This document shows positions 8,277-18,300 of a stretch of 61,147 nt of DNA, in pieces; the stretch's first letter is position 1; every line of letters starts with the position of its first letter. Source of the DNA: IDS-8 sp964424805 (GTDB taxonomy: Bacteria > Pseudomonadota > Gammaproteobacteria > Steroidobacterales > Woeseiaceae); contig CAYRKH010000013.1 in the NCBI GenBank assembly GCA_964424805.1, positions 1 through 61,147 on the forward strand, written 5' to 3'. Made by a program: the position numbers and the translations under genes. The notes below the pieces were generated by a model. The model saw only the letters and a program-made list of their open reading frames with translations, had not been told where the DNA came from and ran no database searches.

Positions 8277-10286
8277 TCAGGAGTCCCCTCCCGGGGACGC
8301 GGCCTCGCGGTCGCGCGGCGACAGGGCGCTTTCCAGCGGCCCGAGCCAGGGCTGGTAGCAGCGCCACTCCTCGAGCCCGGCCTGGAAGACGGGCGAGCGC
8401 ACCTGCTCGGAGCTGGGCGTGCTGACGCTGCGGGGATTCTCGTGGAAGCGGAGGCAGGCCGGCTCGAACGCCAGCCCGCAGTATTCGAGCAGCCGCCGGG
8501 TTTCCGCTTCCGTGTCCGTGACCAGGGCCTCGTAGGAAAGGCGGTGTACCCGTCCCGGCAGCACGGTGGCGAAATGGTCCATGAGCCGGCGGTAGTCGCT
8601 GTAATAGCGCCCGATGTCGTGCAGGCTGTAGCTGAACGGCTGCCCGCGCGCGAACAGGTGCCTGAACACCGACAGCCCGCAGGCCATCGGCCGGCGGCGC
8701 ACATCGACGACGCGGGCGCGCGGCAGCATGAGGAAAATGAGTCCGAGCTGCTCGAAGTTGCCCGGCGTCTTGTCGACGAACAGCGGCCTGCCGAGCTTTC
8801 GATAGGTGCGAGTCCGCTCGAGGTACTCCCGGCCGAGCTCCCGCGATTCGCCTTTTCCGAGCGCCTCGAGCCCGGCCGGCCAGGACGACGGATCGGCCTG
8901 CCGCTGTGCAAGCGCGGCCGCGAGGTACCTGACCTGCGGCAGTTCCGTGGTGCCTTCGACGCCGGAGTGGCTGGCGAGAATCTGCTCCACCAGCGTCGAG
9001 CCGGAGCGCGGCAGGCCGATCACGAACACCGGGTCGGGAGCGTCCGCGCCGAACCCGGCGCGCTCCTCGAAGAACGACGGCGTGAAGAGCCGCAGGCAGC
9101 GGTCCACGTAGTCGGAGAACCGCTCCGCGTCCCAGGTGACCTGCCCCCGGCGTATCCGGTTGCCGCTGTCGTAATGCCGGAACGCCGCCTCGAATTCGCC
9201 GCGATCCTCGAGGGCTTTCCCCAGGGCGAAGTGCAGGTGAGTGCGGTCCTCCTCGCCGGCTTCCGTGCTCGCCAGCGCATCGCGCATCGCATCGAGCTCG
9301 GCATCCGTGAACCGGTACGTCTTGAGATTCGCCAGGTTCCAGTACGGATTGCCGGCCCGCGGCGCGAGCGCGATCGCCCGCCGGTAGGCCTCGATGCTCT
9401 CGTCGCGCCGGCCCATGATCCGCAGGCAGTGCCCCAGGCTGGCGTGCAGGCCGGCATCCTCCGGTTGCTCCCGGAGCAGCTCCCGGTAGACGGCGGCGGC
9501 TTCGGCGTGATCGAGCAGGTGCAGGCGGATGGCGGCTTTGAGCTTGCGCCAGGCGACGCTGGCGGGATCGCTCTCCAGCAGGCGCTCTACCTCCGCGAGC
9601 GCCGCCGCCGGCCGCGCCTGCCGCACGAGCAGCCGCGCGTAGTCGTGCCGCGCGTCCCGGTAAGCGGGCGCGAGTTCGAGACTGCGCAGCAGCAGCGTCT
9701 CCGCGTCGTCGAGCCGGCCGGTGCGCATCGCGATCGTGGCCAGCATCCGCAAGGCCACGACGTCTTTCGGGTAGCTTTCCAGCCGGCGGCGCAGCAATCG
9801 CTCCGCGTCGGCCAGCCGTCCACCGTCCAGCGCCGCCGCGATATCGCCGAGCTTCGGGTCCTGCATCGCGTTGGCGATAAAGCCCTCGAACGCCTCGGCC
9901 GTGCCCTGCTCGTCTCCGCCGCCGCTCAGCAGGTGCACGAGCGCCAGCCAGGCATCGCTGAAATCCGGCTTGATCGCGATCGCGCGCCGCATCGCGAGCG
10001 CCGCGGGCCCCGGCTCGCCCGATTCGCGCAGCGCGAGACCGAGCTGCAGGTGGGGGAACGGCGCGTCCCCTACCTGTTCGCACAACGGGCGCAGCACGTC
10101 GACCGCGGCAGCCGGCCGGCCGCCCAGACGCCGCGCGATGCCCTGGAACAGCAGCGCCATCGCGTGACCGGGAGCCTCCGCCAGCACTTCGCCCGCCAAT
10201 GCTTCTGCCCGCGCGGGGTCGGAGCCGAGCAGGCGCTCGATGATCGAGAGCCGCTCCTGCAGGGAACTGGGGGGGACTGTGGTCAA
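8277..10286 (-). CDS. TPR-containing sulfotransferase
   Basis: 669 aa. TPR repeats span residues ~1-400. The C-terminal sulfotransferase domain has its 5'-phosphosulfate loop at ~417-433 (PVFVIGLPRSGSTLVEQ), a VDKTPGNF motif, and RARVVDVRRRP as the 3'-phosphate-binding segment. Predicted to move sulfate from PAPS to a TPR-recruited acceptor. It lies about 210 bp upstream of the first TonB receptor in the same direction; that interval holds the receptor ribosome-binding site but I see no terminator. A longer overlapping frame (8176-10887) on this strand lacks any recognisable domain and was discarded. It is homologous to, but clearly diverged from, the protein at 1327-2976. Confidence 0.9.
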   Translation of the reverse strand: MTTVPPSSLQERLSIIERLLGSDPARAEALAGEVLAEAPGHAMALLFQGIARRLGGRPAAAVDVLRPLCEQVGDAPFPHLQLGLALRESGEPGPAALAMRRAIAIKPDFSDAWLALVHLLSGGGDEQGTAEAFEGFIANAMQDPKLGDIAAALDGGRLADAERLLRRRLESYPKDVVALRMLATIAMRTGRLDDAETLLLRSLELAPAYRDARHDYARLLVRQARPAAALAEVERLLESDPASVAWRKLKAAIRLHLLDHAEAAAVYRELLREQPEDAGLHASLGHCLRIMGRRDESIEAYRRAIALAPRAGNPYWNLANLKTYRFTDAELDAMRDALASTEAGEEDRTHLHFALGKALEDRGEFEAAFRHYDSGNRIRRGQVTWDAERFSDYVDRCLRLFTPSFFEERAGFGADAPDPVFVIGLPRSGSTLVEQILASHSGVEGTTELPQVRYLAAALAQRQADPSSWPAGLEALGKGESRELGREYLERTRTYRKLGRPLFVDKTPGNFEQLGLIFLMLPRARVVDVRRRPMACGLSVFRHLFARGQPFSYSLHDIGRYYSDYRRLMDHFATVLPGRVHRLSYEALVTDTEAETRRLLEYCGLAFEPACLRFHENPRSVSTPSSEQVRSPVFQAGLEEWRCYQPWLGPLESALSPRDREAASPGGDS

Positions 10287-10413
10287 AACGGTGCGGGGCT
10301 CGGGATCGAATCGCCGGAATTGTGGTTGCCACCGGGGGGTTTTTCAACTTGGGATGATCATTCGCGCGCGGCCGCGCTTTGTCGCTGGCTCCCGCTTCAT
10401 CTACCCTTCCGCC

Positions 10414-11391
10414 ATGAACGCCACGACTTCGAAAGACGTCCGCTGCGACGACTGGACCGACTACTGGCGTAGCGGCCGTGGCGCGAGCTGCTTCGAAGGC
10501 TCGGCCATCGAAGTCAGCCTGACGCGGCTGTGGGACGAGTTCATCGACCGCCTCGACAACGGCGCGCGCGTGCTCGACCTTGCGACGGGCAACGGCACCG
10601 TCGCGCGGCGCTGCGCCGCGCGCGCGCGCCGGCGCGGGATCGACATCAGGATCGATGCGGTGGACGCCGCGGCGATCGATCCGCCGCGGGTCGTGGCCGA
10701 TCCCGACGGATTGTTCCGGAGCATCGCGTTCCACGGCGGTACGCGGCTGGAAGCGCTGCCCTTCGCGGACGCCGGGTTCGACGGCATCGTGTCCCAGTTC
10801 GGGTTCGAATACGCTGATGAAGCGGGCGCGAGCGCCGAGGCCGCGCGCTGCCTGGCGCCCGGGGGCCAACTCAGGTTCCTGCTGCACGCCCGCGAGGGCG
10901 CCGTCGCCCGGGACTCCGCGATTCGCGCCGAGCGCCTGCGGCGCGCGATGACCGCAGGCGGACCGCTCGAGCTGGTGCGCGACCTGTCCCGCGCGTCCGA
11001 AGCCGGCGACAGCGCTACGCTGGCGCGCCGCTCGCGCGAGCTTCCCGCCGCGATGCAGGAGCTCCGCCGCCTGGCCGAGCGCCCGCCCGCGGACGACGCG
11101 GCGCTGTTCTACTCGAACGAGTTCCTCCGGCTGTGGGCGGACCGCGCCCGCTACCGCCCGCAGGACGTGCGCCGCTCGATCGAGGACGGCTGGGCAAATG
11201 CCGACGGCGTGGCCCGGCGGCAGGAGGAGATGCTCCGGGCGGCGCGCAGCGCCGGGGATTTGGCCCGCCTCGAGGCCCGCTTCGCCGACGCCGGGCTTGC
11301 CGTCGACGAGGCACGGGCGCTACGGGACGAACGGGATGGGCGTCAGATCGGCTGGCTGCTGGATGCGCGCCGGCCGCCCGCGCCCGGTTAG
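10414..11391 (+). CDS. Class I SAM-dependent methyltransferase
   Basis: 325 aa from ATG 10414 (MNATTSKDVRCDDW). The Rossmann motif I is ARVLDLATGNGTVARR (residues ~50-65), followed by an acidic strand (IRIDAVDA) and the post-I motif LEALPFADAGFDGIVSQFG. This matches ubiquinone/menaquinone-methyltransferase-like small-molecule enzymes, but the long Arg/Ala-rich C-terminal half (~170-325) is not typical of UbiE, so the substrate is unassigned. It is transcribed divergently from the TPR-sulfotransferase across a 127-bp interval, and its stop overlaps by 4 bp that of the convergent small exported protein. Confidence 0.8.
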   Translation: MNATTSKDVRCDDWTDYWRSGRGASCFEGSAIEVSLTRLWDEFIDRLDNGARVLDLATGNGTVARRCAARARRRGIDIRIDAVDAAAIDPPRVVADPDGLFRSIAFHGGTRLEALPFADAGFDGIVSQFGFEYADEAGASAEAARCLAPGGQLRFLLHAREGAVARDSAIRAERLRRAMTAGGPLELVRDLSRASEAGDSATLARRSRELPAAMQELRRLAERPPADDAALFYSNEFLRLWADRARYRPQDVRRSIEDGWANADGVARRQEEMLRAARSAGDLARLEARFADAGLAVDEARALRDERDGRQIGWLLDARRPPAPG

Positions 11392-11924
11392 CGTACCCGG
11401 TAAACCCGGCTCGAACGCTTCCCGGAGCCGAACAGGCGGTGGGACCCGAACATCCCGGACTTGATCGTGACGGGATCGCCGTTCTTCAGCCGCAGGCTCG
11501 GGCTCGGCGACTTCTCGGCCCAGACCTGGCCGTTGTCCAGCGTGAATATGCGCTCGCCATTCCGGCGCCGCTCGATTTCGGCGATAGTCGCGCGGAGCTC
11601 GTCGAGGTCCCTTTCAGGGGCCTCGGGTTCCGGCCGCTTGTCGAGCCCGAAGCGCGCCTCCGCTGCAGCCTGCGACGCGGCCGCGGGCGCCCGCGGGCCA
11701 GGCGTGGACGCCGGCACGGCGGCGGCCTCCTCCGCGGCGGACTTCCGCTGGCCGCCCGGCGCGGCCGCCTCGCTTCGCAGCGCGTCGTCATAGCACTCCA
11801 GCCGCCTGGCATCGCTTTCGACGGCGGCGCAGCCGCGCAGCCGATCGTCCCTGGCGTCCGCCGTCGCGGACATGGCGGCAAACGCTCCGATGCAGGCGAA
11901 CAGAAACTGGTACGGCATCCTCAT
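11388..11924 (-). CDS. Small exported protein of unknown function
   Basis: 178 aa. A signal peptide is visible (MRMPYQFLFACIGAF, cleavage near ATADA). The mature N-terminus has CAAVESDARRLECYDDALR, a Cys-pair motif shared by many short exported proteobacterial proteins. A low-complexity Ala/Pro stretch follows, then RIFTLDNGQVWAEKSPS and a basic C-terminus with a KNGDPVTIKSG segment. This pattern is familiar from uncharacterised periplasmic proteins; I cannot name a function. It starts 15 bp after the SapC stop in the same direction, so it probably belongs to the SapC/hydroxylase operon. Confidence 0.75.
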   Translation of the reverse strand: MRMPYQFLFACIGAFAAMSATADARDDRLRGCAAVESDARRLECYDDALRSEAAAPGGQRKSAAEEAAAVPASTPGPRAPAAASQAAAEARFGLDKRPEPEAPERDLDELRATIAEIERRRNGERIFTLDNGQVWAEKSPSPSLRLKNGDPVTIKSGMFGSHRLFGSGKRSSRVYRVR

Positions 11925-11939
11925 CGAAAGGCCCCCCGT

Positions 11940-12710
11940 TCAGCTCATCTGCTGCTGCCGGGCCCGCCCCGCGCGCCGTTCCAGCAGCCGATTCCAGTTC
12001 TCGAGTGAAAAAACGTGAGCGTAGATCGCCGACAGCGAGCCGTCGGCGTGGAGCTGCTGCAGCGCCGTGCTGTCCAGCTTCCCCAGCTTCTCCACGTCGA
12101 CCGCAACGTACGTGCCGAGCGGCTGCTCCTCGCCGCCCTGGGGCCTGTGCTTCACCTGCTGGCCCGTGAAGAGGCCGAGCTCCTTCAGCCGCCTTCCGAG
12201 GTCCGTCGTTCTCTGGCGCTCCTGGCTGTAGCGCGCGCTGAAATCGACGCGCTGCTGCATCTTCTCGGTGAGCTTGTTGCCGTCGAAAAACGGTTCCTCC
12301 GGGTTCTCCGTGACAGATCGCGCCGCGCGGTCGATCACGACGGCGAGCTGGTCGCCCTGGCCCCTGGCGAAGCCGAACGGGTGACAGCGCACGTAGAACG
12401 GAATGTAGTGCGGCCGTTCCCAGTTGCCGGCGTCATCCACGAACAGGTTGACGTCCTCGGCAATACCCACGACCGCGAGCGGCATGGGAACGTCGGTGTC
12501 CGAGAAGACGATCGGGTAATCCTTCTGGGCGGACGAGAATTCCAGCGACACGAGCGGAACCGCCCTCACGTGCCGGACAAACTCGAACGGGCGTGGGACC
12601 GTCGATAAGCCCATTCGCCCGTGTTCTTCCACGGTCAACAGCTCGGGCTGCTCGTACAGGAACATCTTGCCTTCGAGTGCCTGCGCTTCGATCGTCGGTG
12701 TTTGAGTCAT
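11940..12710 (-). CDS. SapC family protein
   Basis: 256 aa from ATG 12710 (MTQTPTIEAQ). It matches SapC-like proteins (PF07277): RHVRAVPLVSLEFSSAQKDY and PIVFSDTDVPMPLAVVG near the N-terminus, then HYIPFYVRCHPFGFA, and a conserved PEEPFFDG segment at ~138-144. SapC was first linked to the Campylobacter S-layer region, but in gammaproteobacteria and Caulobacterales the family typically neighbours TonB receptors and AspH-type hydroxylases, as here; its biochemical role is unknown. The frame continues upstream to 13790 without homology; that extension overlaps the hydroxylase gene in another frame and is rejected. Confidence 0.92.
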   Translation of the reverse strand: MTQTPTIEAQALEGKMFLYEQPELLTVEEHGRMGLSTVPRPFEFVRHVRAVPLVSLEFSSAQKDYPIVFSDTDVPMPLAVVGIAEDVNLFVDDAGNWERPHYIPFYVRCHPFGFARGQGDQLAVVIDRAARSVTENPEEPFFDGNKLTEKMQQRVDFSARYSQERQRTTDLGRRLKELGLFTGQQVKHRPQGGEEQPLGTYVAVDVEKLGKLDSTALQQLHADGSLSAIYAHVFSLENWNRLLERRAGRARQQQMS

Positions 12711-12742
12711 TCGCTGTCCTGTCAGTGTGCCAGTGAAAAAAG

Positions 12743-13930
12743 TCAGCCATCCCAGCGTACCGGGGCGCCGCCCGGGTACGCATCGACGGCCGCCATCAGC
12801 GCCGCGACGAGTCCGCGTTCCTCGTCGCTGAGCTCGGGGCGCCAGATGTCGAAGATCAGGATGACCCGGGTTTCGCTGCCCGAGTTCCAGGCCTCGTGCT
12901 CGATCGTATCGTCGAAGACCCAGGCCTTGCCCGCCTTCCACTGCCGCTGCTCGTTGCCGACGCGAAATCCGCAGCCGGGCGGGACGATCAGCGGCAGGTG
13001 GCAGATGAGCCGCGTATTGAGGAACCCATGGTGGGGCTCGATCCGGGCACCGGGTTTCAGCGCGGAGAAGAGTATAGACGGGGTCCGGCCGGCAACGCGG
13101 GCCAGCGGCGCCCGCTCCAGCGCGGCCAGCGTCGCGGGGCAGCGCTCGGCGTTCCCGGGCACCGGAACGCCGTCCTTCCACAGGTAGAACGCACTCCAGT
13201 CGAGGTTGTCGAGCAGCCGGTGCTCCCCGCCCGCCGGCGCCGCCGGATCGGCCTGTATATAAGGTACGAATGCCTCGGTATCGCGCAGGACGGCCATGAG
13301 CTCGGCGCGAATGGCGTCGGTCGCCGCTTCCACCCCGTCCAGCCACGGGAACGCCTCGCGCTCGTAGAACTGGACCTGCGGCAGCTCCGGGAACAGGTAG
13401 GCGCGCGGCTGCTGGAAGTACGGCTGTTTCCTGCCGGTGAGGATATCCAGCGACTGCGTGAATCGCCTGCTGGCCGTGGCGCGCTCGTAGCCATGCTTCG
13501 CGAGGCTCGCCTCGAGGTGCTGCGCGATATGCGCGTTGATCTGCGCGCGCGCCTCCGCGGCCCGGCGCACCTCGCTCGCCATTGCCTCGGGCAGGTCTCC
13601 CATCTGCGCCGCGATTGCGACCGCAGCACCGTAGAACTGGGTGGCGGCGCGAACGTTGCGCTGCGAAACGAGGTAATCGCCTTTCAGGATCAGTGCGCTC
13701 AGGTTGCGCGGATCTGCCTTCAGCGCGTTGTCGCAGGCCGCGAGCAGCCCGGCCTCGTCGCGCAGGGCCTTGCAGGCGAGCGCGAGGCAAACCCAGTGGT
13801 AGGCGCCCGCCTGTCCGCTGGCGGCGATTGCCTCGAAGTGACGCTTCGCGGAGGCCGGGTCGCCGGCCTGCAAGGCGGCGGTGGCCGCCTCGCTGAGAGC
13901 CGGAATGTCGATGCGTTCCGTGCGGTTCAC
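12743..13930 (-). CDS. TPR protein with aspartyl/asparaginyl beta-hydroxylase domain
   Basis: 395 aa from the GTG at 13930 (VNRTERIDIPAL), preceded by GAGGGG; an ATG at 13966 overlapping the upstream gene is the alternative. Residues ~5-110 are TPR-like helices. The C-terminal hydroxylase domain has EPHHGFLNTRLICHLPL (first iron His) and WVFDDTIEHEAWN (second), followed by RVILIFDIWRP. It is the central gene of a run of hydroxylase, hydroxylase, SapC and exported protein downstream of the second TonB receptor, with only short gaps. It is closely related to the protein at 13941-15200. The probable reaction is 2OG-dependent beta-hydroxylation of Asp or Asn in a protein or peptide (family knowledge); the target is unknown. 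Confidence 0.9.
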   Translation of the reverse strand: MNRTERIDIPALSEAATAALQAGDPASAKRHFEAIAASGQAGAYHWVCLALACKALRDEAGLLAACDNALKADPRNLSALILKGDYLVSQRNVRAATQFYGAAVAIAAQMGDLPEAMASEVRRAAEARAQINAHIAQHLEASLAKHGYERATASRRFTQSLDILTGRKQPYFQQPRAYLFPELPQVQFYEREAFPWLDGVEAATDAIRAELMAVLRDTEAFVPYIQADPAAPAGGEHRLLDNLDWSAFYLWKDGVPVPGNAERCPATLAALERAPLARVAGRTPSILFSALKPGARIEPHHGFLNTRLICHLPLIVPPGCGFRVGNEQRQWKAGKAWVFDDTIEHEAWNSGSETRVILIFDIWRPELSDEERGLVAALMAAVDAYPGGAPVRWDG

Positions 13931-13940
13931 GTCGCCCCTC

Positions 13941-15200
13941 TCAACCGGTGAACTCGCGCGACGCACTCGCCAGCGTATTCACCAGTTCCCGTTCCGCCTG
14001 CGTGAGAAGCGGATTCCAAAGGTCGAATATCAGCACGACGCGCAGCTCCTCGCTGTCGTTTCGCGCCTCGTGCTCGATCGTATCGTCGAACACGACGACC
14101 TCCCCGACCTTCCACTCGCGCTCCTCGAACCCGACGCGAAGGCGGCAGCCTTCCGGTATCACGAGCGGCAGGTGCGCGACGAGGCGCGCGTTGGTCTCGC
14201 CGTTGTGCGGCGGGATATGCGTATGCGGCGCCAGCGCCGAGAAAAGTGCATTCGGGCACAGGTGATCGATGCGGACCATGCCCACCTGCTCGAGGGCCTT
14301 TGCCGTTTCGGGGCAACGCCGCAGGTTTTCTTCCACCGGTTGACCGCCGCGCCAGAGCTGGAAGGCGCTCCAGCGCTGCGAATGATTCAGCTCCTGCCAC
14401 TGGTTGACCGGGTCGCCGGGCCTGTAGGCGATGTAGGGCGCGAAGCCTTCCGCCTGCGAGTCCAGCAGCGCCTGCAGCTCGGCGCGGATAACGTCCGTTT
14501 TCGCGGCCAGTTCCCGCAAGCCTGGAAACTGCTCCGGATCGTAGAACGGGATCGCCGGGAGCCGCGGCACGTGCAGCTGGTTGCTCTCCGAGACGTAGGG
14601 CGTCGTCCGGCCGGCGCGCAGCGACACCGCTTCACGCCAGCGCGAGGCGAGATCGGGAGGGAGCGTCGCGCATCGGGAGCTGACGGCCTCCTCGAGGTGT
14701 GCCATCAGCAAGCCCGAGCGCCGCGCGACGAAATCGCGCGCATGCTCGAGCTGCGGCTTCAGCATCGCCGGCCATTGGGGCTCGGGAGGCGCGATCCTCA
14801 GCGCGGCCGCGTACCGCATGGCCGCCGCGGCGCGCTTATCGAAACGCTCCAGCCAGCTCGCCTTGGCCAACAGCGCGGGCAGGAAGTAGGCGTCAACCGT
14901 GAGCGCGGCGTCGATCGCTTCGCACTCCGCTTCGGCGTCACCGAGGCGGCGGCAGGCATTGCTGAGTGACATCAGCACCACGAAATCCCCGGGCGCCTGC
15001 TCGCGCGCCGCGGTGAGCAGCCTGCGCGCCTCGCCGGCATCGCCACGCTGCAGCGCGTGGATGCCGAGGCTGCACAGCGCCTGCGGGTGCCGGGGCTCCA
15101 GTGCCACCACCCGCTGCCAGAGCGCCTCCGCCTCCTGCCAGCGGCCGGCGTTCGCGGCGCGTCCGGCGGCCTCCACCAGCTTGTCTGCTTCGACCGACAT
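13941..15200 (-). CDS. TPR protein with aspartyl/asparaginyl beta-hydroxylase domain
   Basis: 419 aa from ATG 15200 (MSVEADKLVEAAG); an upstream ATG at 15236 adds 12 residues without TPR character. N-terminal TPRs (WQEAEALWQRVVALEPRHPQ, residues ~18-37) lead to a hydroxylase domain with IPPHNGETNARLVAHLPL near 329-346 and FDDTIEHEARND near 371-382, giving both iron His ligands, then RVVLIFDLWNP. First gene after the second TonB receptor and its terminator. The gap to the next hydroxylase gene is about 10 bp, so they are an operon. Having paralogues back to back suggests two substrates or a heteromeric enzyme (inference). Confidence 0.9.
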   Translation of the reverse strand: MSVEADKLVEAAGRAANAGRWQEAEALWQRVVALEPRHPQALCSLGIHALQRGDAGEARRLLTAAREQAPGDFVVLMSLSNACRRLGDAEAECEAIDAALTVDAYFLPALLAKASWLERFDKRAAAAMRYAAALRIAPPEPQWPAMLKPQLEHARDFVARRSGLLMAHLEEAVSSRCATLPPDLASRWREAVSLRAGRTTPYVSESNQLHVPRLPAIPFYDPEQFPGLRELAAKTDVIRAELQALLDSQAEGFAPYIAYRPGDPVNQWQELNHSQRWSAFQLWRGGQPVEENLRRCPETAKALEQVGMVRIDHLCPNALFSALAPHTHIPPHNGETNARLVAHLPLVIPEGCRLRVGFEEREWKVGEVVVFDDTIEHEARNDSEELRVVLIFDLWNPLLTQAERELVNTLASASREFTG

Positions 15201-15251
15201 GCGGGCGAGATTATTCGGTAGATCCGGTTTGCACAACTCCGCACTCCCGAA

Positions 15252-15279
15252 CGAAAACGGCGGACCGAAGCCCGCCGTT
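15252..15279 (-). terminator. Rho-independent terminator of the second TonB receptor
   Basis: Arms AACGGCGG (15256-15263) and CCGCCGTT (15272-15279), with an inner C-G pair closing a four-base loop. On the minus strand the stem is followed by TTTTCGT. It lies 23 bp after the receptor stop codon and resembles the terminator at 4915-4946 in sequence and placement. Confidence 0.85.
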
Positions 15280-15302
15280 CCCGTTTACTGCGTTGCGACC
15301 GA

Positions 15303-18300
15303 TCAGAACGATGCGTTGAAGCCCACGGTGTACACCGAGCCGAGAACATCGTAATGACTCGGGAAGGTGTTGCCGCCGTTGAACGTCGTGCTGCCGGCCT
15401 CGTTGCCGACGATCGGCGGATCCTCGCCGAACACGTTGTTGATCGAGAGCGACAGCCGGATCTGGTCGTTGAGCTGCCAGGAACCTACGAGGTCCACGTA
15501 GTTGTACGAGTCGATCGTCCTGAACTGCTCGAACGTATCGGCCCGCTGCACCTCGGACACGTCGACCTCCCCGATGTGGCGCCACAGCATCGACACCTGC
15601 CAGCTGTCGTTGATGTCCCAGATCGTCCGGTTGATCCAGCGCGTCTTCGGCAGCGGTGCGCCGCAGCTCGTGTCGTACACGCCCCTGCAGTCGATAACCG
15701 GCGTGAACAGCGCGCTCTGCGACTCCTGCGTCAGGTAATGGTTGATGTTACCCGCGAGGGTCAGCACGCCGTAGTCGCCGAGCCCGAGGCCGAACGAGTA
15801 GCCGATCTCGTAACCTTCGGCCTGGAGGTAGTCCAGGTTGGTCGTGAAGGTCTCGAGACCTGAGGCCGGGGCCGTCAGGGTGCCGGCTACCCGCGTGATT
15901 TTCGCGCACTCCGAAGCGAGACCGAAGTCATAGCACGCGTTCAGGATCTCCTGCGCGGAGAACACGCCGATCACGTCCTTGATCTCGATGTTGTAGTAGT
16001 CGAGCGACAACGTCGGATTGATCAGGAAGCTCCCCAGGTCCGGCTGCCAGACGATGCCGATCGTCGTCGTATCGGCCTCTTCCGGCTCCGGCAGGTTGGT
16101 CAGGTCGGTTCCCGAGAAGGTGTTGATCTGGCCCGACACGATGTCCTCGACGGTGCCGACCTGGGCTGCCGACATGCCCGTCGAGATACACAGAGCCTGC
16201 AGCTCGGCGTCGATGGTGCCCGGATTTCCGACCGAGCAGGGATCGAAGCTTGCGTTGTCGAGGCTGGTCGTCCGCGGCGCCGCGAGCTCGCCGACGTTCG
16301 GTGCCCTCACCGCCCGCTGCTGCATGACCCGGAACAGCAGGCTCTCGGTCGGCTGCCAGTTCAGGCCGTACTTCCACGTACGGTTGATGCCGGTCGGGTC
16401 GTAGTCCGCCCAGCGATAGCCGGCTTCGAGGTTGAGCTGCTCGAAGCCCGGGCGATCGCTGACGAGCGGCAGGATGAACTCGCCGAAGAGCTCCGTGACG
16501 TCGAAGCCGCCGACGATCGGGAGCGTATTGCCGCCCGCGCCGCCGAGACAGCTTGCCGGCGCGAGCTTCAGGCACTCGTCCGGAATGGTCTCGCCTTCCT
16601 CCTCGCGGTACTCCGTGCCGAAGCTGACCGCCATCGGCAGGGAAGCCGAGGGAAGCCGGAGCTGCTCGAAGCTGCCGTTGACCGACGCGTGGTAGATCAT
16701 CTGGCTGTAGTTCTGCTTCTCGATCGCCGTGGCGCTCGAGTAGGCCGCCTGGTCCTCCGTGATCGCCCCGAAGCCGCCGAACAGGTTCAGCGGTACGCAA
16801 GCGCCCCCGATCTCGCACACCGGCTCGCCGTTCGGTCCGGGAATTGCCCGGATGGCGTTCGCGATATTGCCGAGGTTGGTGTAGCCGGCGCTCACGTTCG
16901 AGCGCTCCGATTCGCCGTACTGGAACGAGACGTCGTAGTCCCATTCGCCGACGAGCTTGCCGCGCAGTCCCGTCACCATCGAGAAGGCGTTGTTGTCGTA
17001 TGCCGTCGAGCGCGGGCCGAACTCCACCGTGCGGCGGCGGTACTGGATGAGCAGTTCGTCCGCCTCGTCCACGACGCCGTTGTCGTTCACGTCGGTCCAG
17101 TTGTGAGTCAGATCCACCTCAGGATCGTCCGGACTTGGTACCCCGGCTTCGTTCACCGTGCCGGCCAACCGGCCGGCGTTGGCCGCATCCAGGATGACCT
17201 GCAGCGCCTGGTCGGCGATGAACGGGTTGGAGAGCGGCGTGAAGAACGCGGAACCGAAAACGCCAGAGGCTGCGACCTGCTGGGTCACCTCGGTGCTGCT
17301 GAACGCGAAGCGACCGTAGGCTTCCGCGTGCTCGTTCATCGTGTAGTGACCGAGCACCATGCCGCCCATGCGCTCCAGCGGGGTCTGGTACCAGTTGGTC
17401 GGGTTGAAGTTGTAGACGCTGCAGTCGCTGCCCAGCGAGCCGTCGTCGCGGAACTGGCCGAGGCCCGGCCCGCCGAGGATGGCCACGCGCGTCGGCAGGG
17501 TGGTCGTCGAGCCGCCGACCGCTACTGAGTCCGGGCCACCGCAGCCCGCGGGTGCCGGCTCCGGTCCTTGCCCGGCCAGGAACTCCGCCAGGCCGCCGCC
17601 GTCCTCCGAGACGATGCCGAGGCGGCCCAGCGGCCGCGCGCCCATCAGCACGCCTTCGCGGTCCGACCAGTTCAGGTTCGCGACGACGTTGCCGCGTCCG
17701 TTGCCGGAGTTCACCCCCATGGTGATGGAGGCCGACACGTGGTCGCCGTCCTGCTCGTCCGTCTGCGTGTAGTAGCTCGTGATGTCGATGCCTTCGAAGT
17801 CACGCTTCATGATGAAGTTGATGGCGCCCGAGATGGCATCGGAACCGTACACCGCCGAAGCGCCGCCGGTGACGATGTCGATGCGCTCGACCAGCGCCGT
17901 GGGGATCGTCGACACGTCGACCCGCCCGAAGATGTTGTAGGGCGTCAGGCGCTTGCCGTCGATCATGATCAGGTTGCGCTGCGCGCCGAGACCGCGCAGG
18001 TCGATCGTCGATACGCCCGCGGAGCCGTTGTTCACGTTCTCGCCCTGGTCGGGAGCCGTGATCGGCAGGAGGCGCAAAATCTTCTCGATCTCGGGCTGCT
18101 GCTGCAGCTCGATTTCCTGCTCGCCGATGGAATAGATCGGGCTCGAGGACTCGAGCCCGGGCACCGTGATGCGCGTACCGGTGACGAGAATCTCCTCGAG
18201 GTCTTCGGTCGCCTGGCCCTGGGCGACGGCGGGTGCCGTTACCCCAATCGTTCCGGCGCCCAGTAACGCGAGCTTCACGGCTCGCGCGAGCTTACGATTA

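Noticed and set aside
8176..10887. A 903-aa open frame on the minus strand
   Set aside because: It overlaps the TPR-sulfotransferase in another frame, is low-complexity (Arg/Ala/Gly), and has no motif.
12711..13790. N-terminal extension of the SapC frame
   Set aside because: It overlaps the hydroxylase gene in another frame and has no homology; SapC starts at 12710.
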